34,499 nucleotides of DNA from a virus: the IMG/VR virus record IMGVR_UViG_3300042447_000185, positions 1 to 34,499 of that record; one strand, given 5' to 3'. Each line of letters opens with the position of its first letter. Position 1 is the first letter of the stretch. Shown here piece after piece: positions 26,949-33,967 of the stretch. The notes under the pieces were generated by a model. It did no database searches. It was not told where the DNA came from and saw nothing but the letters and a program-made list of their open reading frames with translations. The position numbers and the translations under genes are program-made.

Positions 26949-26972
26949 GGGGAGCTCAAGACTGAACCCCCC
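26949..26972 (-). terminator. Hairpin terminator after the SSB-like gene
   Basis: On the minus strand a 10-bp stem (GGGGGGTTCA / TGAGCTCCCC, two G-U pairs) with a GTCT loop is followed by six T. It begins 18 bases after the TAA of the SSB-like gene and ends shortly before the primase ATG, so the primase is probably made from read-through. Confidence 0.85.
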
Positions 26973-26990
26973 TTGTTAATTAAGGATTAT

Positions 26991-27674
26991 TTAGTCTAAG
27001 CTAAAGTCTGAAGAAGTTTTATTTGGATTAAATAATGAATCATCATCACCAAATCCTTTTACATCTTTAACTTCTATCTTTTTAAGGTGTTTTGCCTCTT
27101 CATAAGTCATAACCTTACCTGCTTCTACTTCTGCCATAGCATATTTCTTATTTTCTGCTTTTGGCAACCACATATCATAGTTAGTATAACCTGATTTGCT
27201 TTCATATTCTTTACCTGCAACACAGAATTCTAAGAATTTACCTTTGTACTCAGCACTTTTACTAAATGCATTAACAAAATCTTCAACAGTTTCATGTTTA
27301 CCATCTTGCTCACGGAACCACTCATTGATACCTAGTGTATTACATAAGTTTTGTAAGAAGATTAGAATAGATCTATCTCTTTGAATTTTGATACCAGATT
27401 TAGTTTCACCATCTGCAAATGCATATTGGCTAGCTTTAATTCTACCAATCTGACCATCATATCTACCTTGGCTTTCATCATCTTTATCAATCCAGAAACC
27501 TTCAAATCCTTCAATAGGTTCAGTTTCTACATGCAAGATAAGATGTTTTGCACCTTCAATAAATCTAAAGTCCTCTAGTTCAATGCTGTTAATTTTCAAT
27601 GTATGATTTCCTGGTGCAATTGTTTTTGCCATTCCTGAACCACCTGTTCCTAAGTCTGTTGTGCTTAATGCCAT
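26991..27674 (-). CDS. Probable single-stranded DNA-binding protein
   Basis: A 227-aa protein. The first half reads like an OB-fold (APGNHTLKINSIELED, HLILHVETEPIEGF, then SILIFLQNLCNTLG), and the C-terminus is acidic and ends GDDDSLFNPN...DFSLD, similar in style to the acidic tails of phage and bacterial SSB proteins. Position between the Sak4-like ATPase and primase fits a replication SSB. Several phages encode SSBs of this length with little similarity to bacterial SSB. A strong terminator follows, which fits a protein needed in large amounts. No diagnostic motif exists, so the call rests on architecture and context; a DUF669-like recombination protein is the main alternative. Confidence 0.7.
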   Translation of the reverse strand: MALSTTDLGTGGSGMAKTIAPGNHTLKINSIELEDFRFIEGAKHLILHVETEPIEGFEGFWIDKDDESQGRYDGQIGRIKASQYAFADGETKSGIKIQRDRSILIFLQNLCNTLGINEWFREQDGKHETVEDFVNAFSKSAEYKGKFLEFCVAGKEYESKSGYTNYDMWLPKAENKKYAMAEVEAGKVMTYEEAKHLKKIEVKDVKGFGDDDSLFNPNKTSSDFSLD

Positions 27675-27694
27675 TTTTCTATTTTTTATTTGTT

Positions 27695-28417
27695 TTATAC
27701 ATAAATTTTATCCCAGTGAAACTCAAGTTCACCTTTGTCATTCATCTCAGAAACTACTATCTCTTCATTTCTTAAGTGCTCAGGTCTTGCACCACAAGTC
27801 ACTTCTTCACTAGTCTTAAATGATAGAATGGTTTTATTACCCTTTCTAAACATGTAACCAATTGCATCTGCATTTGCACAGATCAAAGATTTGATTTTGC
27901 CTGTCAAATCAATGTTTGCAGCCAATACCATCTCACCTTTATCATCTACTTGCTTGTCCTTAATGTGACCTGCAAGAATAATATGGGGAGCTAAAGTATC
28001 AATAAAATCTAAAACTTGAAAGAAAGCTTGCCTTAAATATAAATATCCTGCACCATTTGGTAAAGACAATACATTATCACCATCATAGTTCTTACCCATG
28101 CTAGTTTGACGATAGAGCTTAATAGCTAAAGGACCTACCATATCTTCTAAGGCTGTTACAGTATCTATTGTAACATACTTGTATGGGTTACCGGCAGCTT
28201 TAATTGCTTTACCTGCATCAAGTAGCTCTTGTAAAGAAGTTACTTGGATCTTTAGAGCCTCTACATAATCAGCACCATTCTCTAGATCTATGATCAGATT
28301 GTCATCAAGACCAGCAAATGCGCTTGTCTTACCTGTCTTTGGCTTTGAATAGATAATTAATCTCTTAGGATTAACTCTTTGAGGTCCCACCTTTTTAGTT
28401 GGAAGTACTATGCTCAT
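27695..28417 (-). CDS. Sak4-like RecA-fold ATPase
   Basis: A 240-aa ATPase of the phage NTP-binding group (AAA_24/Sak4-like). Walker A is SKPKTGKT (residues 24-31), Walker B is YVTID (81-85), and AGHIKDK (about 145-151) corresponds to the strand and loop after Walker B in RecA-like folds. Sak4 proteins are minimal RecA paralogues that promote single-strand annealing with a cognate SSB. The gene lies next to the SSB-like gene in the same block, which supports this role. The stop of the preceding gene is one base away, so the two are co-transcribed. Confidence 0.85.
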   Translation of the reverse strand: MSIVLPTKKVGPQRVNPKRLIIYSKPKTGKTSAFAGLDDNLIIDLENGADYVEALKIQVTSLQELLDAGKAIKAAGNPYKYVTIDTVTALEDMVGPLAIKLYRQTSMGKNYDGDNVLSLPNGAGYLYLRQAFFQVLDFIDTLAPHIILAGHIKDKQVDDKGEMVLAANIDLTGKIKSLICANADAIGYMFRKGNKTILSFKTSEEVTCGARPEHLRNEEIVVSEMNDKGELEFHWDKIYV

Positions 28418-28418
28418 A

Positions 28419-29048
28419 TTACTTTAGTTTTTGTGCTAGTTTTTGAAACTCTGTTGAAATTCTTAATAGAATATCAGAAGCTGATTCTTCACCTGTAATA
28501 TGTAAAGATAATTCTCCTATTTTTTCCTCAGGTTTTGGAGCAAATTGCTCTTCAAAGTCAGGAAACAATGTCTTCTGTAATCTTGGAAGTTCTAGTTCTT
28601 CTTCTTTAGCTTTTGTTTCAGCATCAGCTTTTCTCTTCTCATAAAGAGCATAAGTAATCTCAGTGCCATCTTTAAGAACAGCAATCATTTCAGAAACAGG
28701 AACTGTATACAAAATATAAGGTTCACCCTTAAAATTTGAACCTTCTTTTGTTTCATATTCCTCCATATAAAAAGGATTATACTTGTATTTAAACAACTGT
28801 CTGTCAGCTGTGAAAGGAGTTACATCAGTAACTGTACCTTTATCATCAGTAACATTGTCATAGAACTCAACATAAATATCCTCTCCTTTACCAATTTCAG
28901 ATTCAAAGAACTGAACTTGTCTACCATACTTACCTTTCTGAAAGAAGGCAGTCTTGATAATAAAGAATGGGTCATTTAGTTTGAGAGCTTTGAATGTGTC
29001 CATGTGCTGGACAAAAAATTCTTTTTCTCTTTCTTTTCTTGTACTCAT
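28419..29048 (-). CDS. Hypothetical phage protein (209 aa) with possible clamp-binding peptide
   Basis: Not recognised. The first ~130 residues look beta-rich and folded (FFIIKTAFFQKGKYGRQVQF; YILYTVPVSEMIAVL), compatible with but not proof of an OB-like nucleic-acid-binding domain. A charged linker (residues 140-157) leads to QKTLF (158-162), which fits the relaxed QxxLF beta-clamp peptide, and then to a final helix. It sits between the helicase and Sak4-like genes with spacings of 9 and 1 bases. A helicase or recombination accessory is plausible from position alone. Confidence 0.75.
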   Translation of the reverse strand: MSTRKEREKEFFVQHMDTFKALKLNDPFFIIKTAFFQKGKYGRQVQFFESEIGKGEDIYVEFYDNVTDDKGTVTDVTPFTADRQLFKYKYNPFYMEEYETKEGSNFKGEPYILYTVPVSEMIAVLKDGTEITYALYEKRKADAETKAKEEELELPRLQKTLFPDFEEQFAPKPEEKIGELSLHITGEESASDILLRISTEFQKLAQKLK

Positions 29049-29057
29049 ACTTTGTTT

Positions 29058-30059
29058 TTAAATTGTGATTTTCTTTGTTGCTTGAGCAGGTGTGTCAACT
29101 TCTATAATCCGCATAGTATCTCTATCTAGTTTAAAGAAGCTCATCCTGGTTGTACCATTTCTAGATTTCAAAAAGTGAAATACCAAGAGATCCTCGTCAT
29201 TGATTATATACCTCTCTGGTCCATACTGTCTTATCTTTCTAATAGATGGTTTGTTGATACCCATTACTACATCTGCATGTTGCAATAGAGCATCTGAACC
29301 ATAGATATCGGAGTCAAGAATATAATTACCATATTCTCCATCTCTAGATCTATCAGGATTGTCAATATTTCTATTAAGCTGACTAAGGACAACAAAAGCA
29401 ACTGGATATCTTTTCTTCATCATAGTGAGAGCCTCACCTAAAGCATTTAACATCTCAAACTTGTCTTTCTGTCCTTTTCCTACTCTAAATAATGCTGAGT
29501 GATCTATAGTAACTAGCATATTAGTGAATGTACCATCTTCTTTCTTGTGTTTCTCCATCTCATAATGGATAGTAGCACACATTTCATCAGTGGTACAAGC
29601 ATCATATACTACATTAATAAAGTCTCTGTCAACAGATTTCTCATAATAGTCTACACATTTATAGAAAATACTCTTATCTACGGGTCTTCCACCCTTACTC
29701 ATTAGCGTGTTATAATCAGCACCTGTATTCAGACTTAATTTTCTTACCCCGTTGGTTTCATCAACCATTTCCATCTGGAACTTAAGGATTCTAAATTCTT
29801 GGTCAGGATTGTGTTCTATAATATCACTAATCAACTGTTCCATGAATAAAGTCTTCCCTGTACCGGGTCTAGCACCTACTATGGTGATAGTTCTCCATTC
29901 TAATCCATCACAAAAAGCATCATTAAACTTGGGCCAAGCACTAATAAGTGATTTGAGATCACCTTGTCTTCTTGCTTTAATCTTTATGATAGCTTTTCTT
30001 AAAGCATCTCTTTCACTCACAGGCAGTAAAGGCCTGGCACCATTGAATAACTCTGACAT
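29058..30059 (-). CDS. DnaB-like (SF4) replicative helicase
   Basis: A 333-aa helicase. Walker A is GARPGTGKT (residues 62-70), Walker B ends in D186 (MLVTIDHSAL), and VVLSQLNR (223-230) carries the sensor Gln (Q227) and a following Arg. ERYIINDEDLLVFHFLKSRNG near 285-305 fits the last conserved strand and Arg region of SF4 enzymes. The N-terminal primase-binding domain of full DnaB (~450 aa) is absent; only about 55 residues precede the ATPase core. It should form a ring that unwinds the fork for the polymerase encoded downstream. The start is just below a 59-aa membrane-peptide gene. Confidence 0.92.
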   Translation of the reverse strand: MSELFNGARPLLPVSERDALRKAIIKIKARRQGDLKSLISAWPKFNDAFCDGLEWRTITIVGARPGTGKTLFMEQLISDIIEHNPDQEFRILKFQMEMVDETNGVRKLSLNTGADYNTLMSKGGRPVDKSIFYKCVDYYEKSVDRDFINVVYDACTTDEMCATIHYEMEKHKKEDGTFTNMLVTIDHSALFRVGKGQKDKFEMLNALGEALTMMKKRYPVAFVVLSQLNRNIDNPDRSRDGEYGNYILDSDIYGSDALLQHADVVMGINKPSIRKIRQYGPERYIINDEDLLVFHFLKSRNGTTRMSFFKLDRDTMRIIEVDTPAQATKKITI

Positions 30060-30239
30060 TTATTTGGATTTAATATGTTTTAATTCTGTTCTCTTAGCAT
30101 AGTTATATAACTCATGCATAAAGGTTATAACAAGTTCAATTCCAAAGTACTTTATAAAACTCATCTCAATAAGAAATGTATTAACTATAAAGTATCCCAG
30201 TATTGTACCTATTACAGCAACAATAAATAATTTACTCAT
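30060..30239 (-). CDS. Small membrane protein (59 aa)
   Basis: A short ORF filling the gap between the helicase gene and the unknown gene upstream. The ATG at 30239 overlaps the upstream TAA by one base (TAATG), and the stop ends right at the helicase start. Residues 4-24 (LFIVAVIGTILGYFIVNTFL) form one hydrophobic segment fit to cross the inner membrane, followed by a shorter amphipathic stretch (FIKYFGIELVITFM) and a basic tail (AKRTELKHIKSK). No family recognised. The exact gene-to-gene packing is the best evidence that it is translated. A membrane anchor for replication complexes, a host-interaction peptide or an exclusion factor are all possible. Confidence 0.7.
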   Translation of the reverse strand: MSKLFIVAVIGTILGYFIVNTFLIEMSFIKYFGIELVITFMHELYNYAKRTELKHIKSK

Positions 30240-30826
30240 TATACTACTGTTTCTTTAAAGTAATTTGTCTCTTCATCATATCCATTCTCAATCAAATCAC
30301 AATAAGTTGCAAGCTCAGAGTCCCAAGTTTTGTCAGTGTTTTGCTTTCTAACAAAATACTGTGCAGTCCTCATGTACTCATAGTTACGGATTGAATACTC
30401 ATCAACATACTTATCAGTAGCTTTAAGTAATACTTCCCAACTATAATCATAGTTCTCAAAAAACCATCTAAAAGAGTTTTCCAGGGTCTTTACATTTACT
30501 CTAGCATATTTACCACTAGATAACTTTCTATTAGGAAAGATTTCATTATAAAGTTTGATCTGGTCAAGAAAGCTATCACCCATTAATGTAGATGATGTTT
30601 TCTTCTTGCTCTTCTTAAAATAGGAATCTATTTCTTGTATAAAGTTAAGACTATTATTGGTTAATTCCAAATTTTCATTAAGATAACCACCTGCTTTTAA
30701 TTTGGTAATTTCTAATGAAGAACTTACTAATTTATTAGGAGTAATCTTATTGTGTATACAATACAGAATATAAAAAGAATTAGGACTAAAACCTTCTGCA
30801 ATTAATCTATCAAATATTTCTTTCAT
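30239..30826 (-). CDS. Hypothetical replication-block protein (195 aa), possible helicase loader position
   Basis: Not recognised with certainty. The start is set at the ATG at 30826, which overlaps the UDG stop as TGATG; a GTG three bases earlier is possible. The N-terminus (MKEIFDRLIAEGFSPNSFYILYCI) and a following helical region could be a winged-helix-like unit. The C-terminus (SIRNYEYMRTAQYFVRKQNTDKTW, then LATYCDLIENG) resembles ends of phage replication proteins of the helicase-loader/DnaD-like sort. It precedes the helicase by one small gene, which suits a loader. This functional suggestion is inference; a search with profile models is needed to confirm or reject it. Confidence 0.72.
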   Translation of the reverse strand: MKEIFDRLIAEGFSPNSFYILYCIHNKITPNKLVSSSLEITKLKAGGYLNENLELTNNSLNFIQEIDSYFKKSKKKTSSTLMGDSFLDQIKLYNEIFPNRKLSSGKYARVNVKTLENSFRWFFENYDYSWEVLLKATDKYVDEYSIRNYEYMRTAQYFVRKQNTDKTWDSELATYCDLIENGYDEETNYFKETVV

Positions 30827-31539
30827 CACCAGATAATTTTATAACCGTACAAATGATGTACAGTATCTCTTACTTCTTTAAATACACCTTTGGAATCCCA
30901 TTTACTACCATTATAAGCAGCACTTGCAGGATGAGAGACCATAAATTTAGTACAATTTTCTCCACAAACATCTGCCCACTCCTGAGATTTTTTACCCATG
31001 TACACATAAACTAGACCTGGATTGAAGTTCTTAAGGTAATCAAATATATATGCTACCATAGGAGCCCATATATCATAGTGTTTACCAATTTTACCAACTT
31101 CAGTTGTAAAGGCTGTATTCATCAAAAGTATACCCGATCGGGACCATTTTGCTAAATTTAGGGGTCTTTCATAGTTTTCTGTCCCGATCGGGTATAATTT
31201 CTCAATCTCATCATGAATGAACCTTAAAGAAGGTTGTTCTTTTTCAGACTTACTGCAACTAAATGCAATTCCATCTGCTACACCAAGTGTTGGATATGGA
31301 TCTTGTCCTACTATAACCACCTTAAGTTTACTATATGGACATTCTTCAAATGCTCTAAATACATCTTTAAGGGGTGGTGTAAATCTTTTACCATTAACAG
31401 AATTATCATGTAATTCAGTTAAAATTTTCTCAAATTCTATACTAAATATAAAAGGTTTAAGGATTCTACCCCAACCGCTAGATTCAAGTTTATTAAATAT
31501 TTTTTGTTTATATTCTTCAATGTTTATTTTGTTTGTCAT
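30826..31539 (-). CDS. ung: Uracil-DNA glycosylase (family 1)
   Basis: A 237-aa enzyme with the full family 1 signature: VIVGQDPYP (residues 76-83; D80 is the water-activating residue), the substrate-pocket NTAFTT stretch, and VSHPAS with the catalytic His. It removes uracil from DNA by cleaving the N-glycosidic bond, starting base-excision repair, and length matches cellular Ung (~225-235 aa). It is the first gene of the long leftward block; its stop overlaps the next gene's start. A phage that keeps Ung presumably does not replace thymine by uracil. Two copies of a GC-rich palindrome lie within its coding region (31129-31196) without disturbing the frame. Confidence 0.95.
   Translation of the reverse strand: MTNKINIEEYKQKIFNKLESSGWGRILKPFIFSIEFEKILTELHDNSVNGKRFTPPLKDVFRAFEECPYSKLKVVIVGQDPYPTLGVADGIAFSCSKSEKEQPSLRFIHDEIEKLYPIGTENYERPLNLAKWSRSGILLMNTAFTTEVGKIGKHYDIWAPMVAYIFDYLKNFNPGLVYVYMGKKSQEWADVCGENCTKFMVSHPASAAYNGSKWDSKGVFKEVRDTVHHLYGYKIIW
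31129..31196. repeat. Inverted pair of 16-bp repeats, each with palindrome CCCGATCGGG, inside ung
   Basis: TATACCCGATCGGGAC (31129-31144) and its exact reverse complement GTCCCGATCGGGTATA (31181-31196) are separated by 36 bases. Each contains the perfect 10-bp palindrome CCCGATCGGG. On the minus strand the two copies are read in different frames (YPIGT and SRSGI). No third copy was noticed in the window. Possible roles: operator or protein-binding site, recombination site, or RNA stem-loop. Confidence 0.9.
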
Positions 31540-31546
31540 AATCTTG

Positions 31547-31554
31547 TATATTTG
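31547..31554 (+). promoter_or_regulatory. Possible -7 element for the rightward 100-aa gene
   Basis: TATATTTG matches the Bacteroidetes TAnnTTTG consensus and lies 18 bases before the ATG at 31573, within the 33-base divergent gap to ung. T-rich TTTTG and TTTG sequences lie 11-15 bases upstream, closer than the usual 19-21, so the -33 match is imperfect. Nothing equally good was found for the leftward direction. Confidence 0.4.
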
Positions 31555-31572
31555 TTAATATATTTTTTACCT

Positions 31573-31875
31573 ATGGCTACTATAAAAGAATTAAAAGATG
31601 ATGCATTAGTTGAAATCAAAATCAACAAGTCATTTTATTACATGCTTAAAAACACACTTTATCACTTATTTACAAGCATAAAACTTGATAAACCAGAAGA
31701 TAAGGAAACATACATTAAAGAAATAATGTCTAAGCCTTATTCTGATTTAAATGATGAGCAGAGATCTTTTTTTACTATTACTTTGGCTATCGTTGAAGTA
31801 GAAAGAGTTGCAAATGAGCAAAATCTTTTTGAAGAAAAAGAAGTATCTATACCAAATGATACTAAGCAAGATTAA
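31573..31875 (+). CDS. Hypothetical phage protein (100 aa)
   Basis: Not recognised. The frame is open from 31504, but the upstream part is hydrophobic nonsense that would overlap the ung start and the promoter-like element, so the ATG at 31573 (MATIKELKDDAL) is chosen. The product is acidic and mostly helical, with IKINKSFYYMLKNTLYHL and a later FFTITLAIVEVERVANEQ. Small proteins with this layout are common in Bacteroidetes phages. It is divergent from ung and its last 14 bases overlap, antisense, the end of the leftward 125-aa gene. Confidence 0.72.
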   Translation: MATIKELKDDALVEIKINKSFYYMLKNTLYHLFTSIKLDKPEDKETYIKEIMSKPYSDLNDEQRSFFTITLAIVEVERVANEQNLFEEKEVSIPNDTKQD

Positions 31876-32239
31876 TATTCCAGTTATCTCTTCCTATTTG
31901 AATACAAGCTTCAATAGCTAGTATTAATTCATCTTTACTACATTCTGCAAAAGATTTGCAATATTCGGCATCCCCTGCATCATAACATAGACCAGACTGT
32001 CTTTTAATAATAGTCTTCATTTCATCAAAGGTATAGCCAGATTCTTTGGCTAATTCTCTAATGCATGCATGTACTTTAGCTAGCTGAGCAACACTATGAT
32101 CTGTGTCTGCTAGACCTAAAAACATTTCAACCTGCTGTCCCTCAGCAAGCTTCTCAATAAATAAATGATAATTTAACTTTGATTTATCATCAGGATAGAC
32201 TAACTTCCCATCCTGTTTCACTAGTTTTACAGTAAACAT
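31862..32239 (-). CDS. Hypothetical phage protein (125 aa), weakly like NinB/DUF1367 proteins
   Basis: The frame extends to 32281, but that would overlap the divergent phosphoesterase gene; the ATG at 32239 (MFTVKLVKQDGKL) leaves a 26-base divergent gap. The protein has an N-terminal beta hairpin, a helix with KVHACIRELAKESGYTFDEMK, KTIIKRQSGLCYD, and SKDELILAIEACIQIG near the end. The order 'helix, ESGYT, Lys-rich strand, S.DEL..aIE' loosely recalls phage NinB and DUF1367 proteins of recombination regions, but I cannot confirm it. Stop is TAG. Its 3' end overlaps the rightward 100-aa gene by 14 bases. Confidence 0.7.
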   Translation of the reverse strand: MFTVKLVKQDGKLVYPDDKSKLNYHLFIEKLAEGQQVEMFLGLADTDHSVAQLAKVHACIRELAKESGYTFDEMKTIIKRQSGLCYDAGDAEYCKSFAECSKDELILAIEACIQIGRDNWNINLA

Positions 32240-32265
32240 GTTGATTATTTTTAGTATATTATTAT

Positions 32266-33294
32266 ATGGAAGAAAAAGCAAGAAGATATTCTCACAAAGA
32301 TAAAGATACTGACATCATTTTTGAATACCTAGCAAACTTTCCAGAATCTCCATCAAAAACTCTTGCTAGAAAGATCTATAATGAACACCCTAAATTTACT
32401 TCTTTTGAAACTGTCTACAGTAAAGTAAGATACTATAGAGGACAAAAAGGTAAACACTCAAGAAATGCTTTACTTGATAGAACATTTCAACAAGAACTCA
32501 AAACAGAAGTAATTATGAAAGAAAAATTCTTACCAGAGTCTTATGCTAATAGGCGTGAGACTTTTGTGTTTCCAACAGGATGTAAAACACTAGGTGTCAT
32601 AGGTGATGTCCACATTCCCTACCAAGATAATGATGCTATAGAAGTAGCATTCACTAAGATGGAAGAAGAAGGGATTGATTCCTTATTCATCAACGGTGAC
32701 TTACTAGACTTCTATCAGCTTTCATTCCATGAAAAAGATCCAAGAATGGTTCACTTCAAACAAGAAATAGAAGCAGGTAAGCAATTCTTAGACTATTGCA
32801 GATCGCGATTCCCAAATATTCCTATATATCTTATTCCAGGTAACCATGAAAATAGATTTGAGAGATACCTTAGAGTTAAGGCCTCAGAACTAATAGACAT
32901 GGATGAGTTTAGACTAGATGTACTTCTACATGTAGCTGAACATGGTGTACAGTATATACCATTCAGATCCAAAGTTGTCTTTGGTGATTTCCTTATAGAA
33001 CATGGGGACAAAATCCCTGGTGCTGGAGGTGTTGTACCTGCCCGTACTGCTCTAATGAGACTAAAGACTAACTGTCTTATCAATCACTTCCACAAAACTA
33101 GTTCTAGCTCACAAAGAGTATATGGTCCAGGAGAGTCTACAACTATCCGTGGATATAGTCTTGGATGCTTATGTGAACTAACTCCTGAGTACTTAGAAAT
33201 AAATGAATGGAACCATGGCTTTGCTATTCTAAAAAGAACTGCTAACTTAGTACAAGTTAACAATTACAAAATAGAAGGTAACCAAATAGTCTAA
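32266..33294 (+). CDS. Calcineurin-like metallophosphoesterase with N-terminal DNA-binding-like domain
   Basis: A 342-aa protein. Residues 107-276 carry all metallophosphoesterase motifs: GDVH (D114, H116), NGDLLD (D145, D148), GNHEN (N193, H194), EHGD (H246) and NHFH (H274, H276), which bind two metal ions and hydrolyse phosphoesters. The first ~70 residues (KTLARKIYNEHP, then FETVYSKVRYYRGQKGKHSR) look like a helix-turn-helix, so the enzyme may act on or near DNA. Phage members include DNA nucleases/phosphatases related to SbcD or Mre11, and the substrate is open. The gene is divergent from the 125-aa gene and its stop overlaps the next ATG (TAATG). Confidence 0.9.
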   Translation: MEEKARRYSHKDKDTDIIFEYLANFPESPSKTLARKIYNEHPKFTSFETVYSKVRYYRGQKGKHSRNALLDRTFQQELKTEVIMKEKFLPESYANRRETFVFPTGCKTLGVIGDVHIPYQDNDAIEVAFTKMEEEGIDSLFINGDLLDFYQLSFHEKDPRMVHFKQEIEAGKQFLDYCRSRFPNIPIYLIPGNHENRFERYLRVKASELIDMDEFRLDVLLHVAEHGVQYIPFRSKVVFGDFLIEHGDKIPGAGGVVPARTALMRLKTNCLINHFHKTSSSSQRVYGPGESTTIRGYSLGCLCELTPEYLEINEWNHGFAILKRTANLVQVNNYKIEGNQIV

Positions 33295-33599
33295 TGTTTC
33301 TACCCATTCAATTCAAAGATAAAGATGGTCCATATATTGAGCACATTAATGTAACTCATATAACTAGAACATCTTTTGTCAATCAAATGAACCCAGATGC
33401 GGGCACAAGAATACATTTAAGAACAGGAGAAGTACTAACAACTCCTGTTACTATGGATGTAATATCTGCAGAAATAGATGATTGCTGGAGATCAGCAGCT
33501 ACTCTTGTTATCTTCAATGTCCTTGCTGAGAAAGCTAAGGTTATGTCTAAAGATGATCTTGATGTTGATGATGATTTACAGTTTCAAGAAAATGAATGA
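33294..33599 (+). CDS. Hypothetical small phage protein (101 aa)
   Basis: Not recognised. The start overlaps the phosphoesterase stop by one base (TAATG), so it is translationally coupled. The N-terminal half looks like a small beta-sheet unit (MFLPIQFKDKDGPYIEHINV; TRIHLRTGEVLTTPVTM), of the kind in FlbD-like or other small beta proteins, followed by an Ala-rich helix and an acidic tail (DLDVDDDLQFQENE). The last 53 bases overlap, antisense, the end of the leftward 88-aa gene. Role unknown. Confidence 0.75.
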   Translation: MFLPIQFKDKDGPYIEHINVTHITRTSFVNQMNPDAGTRIHLRTGEVLTTPVTMDVISAEIDDCWRSAATLVIFNVLAEKAKVMSKDDLDVDDDLQFQENE

Positions 33600-33813
33600 C
33601 ATGTTCTTTATCATGCATTCTGAACTGATCAGGCCACTCTAAGTTATATACATACCAATTACCATTCTCTACTCTATCACTGTCTATTGAACTTAATGTA
33701 AGATTGTTAAACACCTCAAAGGTATAGTAATAGTAATCATATCCATTTTGACTCACTGAGTCATTAACTTCTACTTTATTAAAGCCTAAGTCTATTAAAT
33801 CACTTTCTGTCAT
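33547..33813 (-). CDS. Hypothetical small phage protein (88 aa)
   Basis: Not recognised. The product opens MTESDLIDLGFNKVEV and has a Tyr-rich centre (GYDYYYYTFEVFNN) and a His-rich end (NHHQHQDHL). The layout 'LGF..., YYYY..., W.V..., HV..FLE' is typical of short proteins scattered through Bacteroidetes phage genomes. Stop is TAG, which lies inside the rightward gene; the 53-base antisense overlap is unusually long. Its start overlaps the stop region of the 55-aa gene by 14 bases. It is counted as real because of its composition and coupling; antisense overlap is the main reason for doubt. Confidence 0.65.
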   Translation of the reverse strand: MTESDLIDLGFNKVEVNDSVSQNGYDYYYYTFEVFNNLTLSSIDSDRVENGNWYVYNLEWPDQFRMHDKEHVIHFLETVNHHQHQDHL

Positions 33814-33967
33814 GTGTTAATTCTTTAGAGATTTTCTTTGCAAGATATGCCGTACACTTATACTTAACCCGGACATAATCTTCCACAGCCTTTGGTACCA
33901 TAATAGCAATATCTTTATTCTTGAGCTTCATCTCCTTGATGATATACTCTTTCATAACATTTGCCAT
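33800..33967 (-). CDS. Small basic protein (55 aa)
   Basis: A short ORF that fills the gap between the 88-aa gene and the gene above. It opens MANVMKEYIIKEMKLKNKDI and ends KKISKELTHDRK; the product is basic and helical, with no Cys pair or membrane segment. The ATG overlaps the upstream TAA by one base (TAATG at 33967), and its TGA lies 14 bases inside the next gene. Precise packing on both sides supports translation. No family recognised. Confidence 0.65.
   Translation of the reverse strand: MANVMKEYIIKEMKLKNKDIAIMVPKAVEDYVRVKYKCTAYLAKKISKELTHDRK

Noticed and set aside
14369-33813. Alternative genetic code with reassigned TAG or TGA, as seen in some crAss-like phages
   Set aside because: TAG ends the MazG-like, 125-aa and 88-aa genes at sensible places, TGA ends ung and several others, and no gene is interrupted by either codon.
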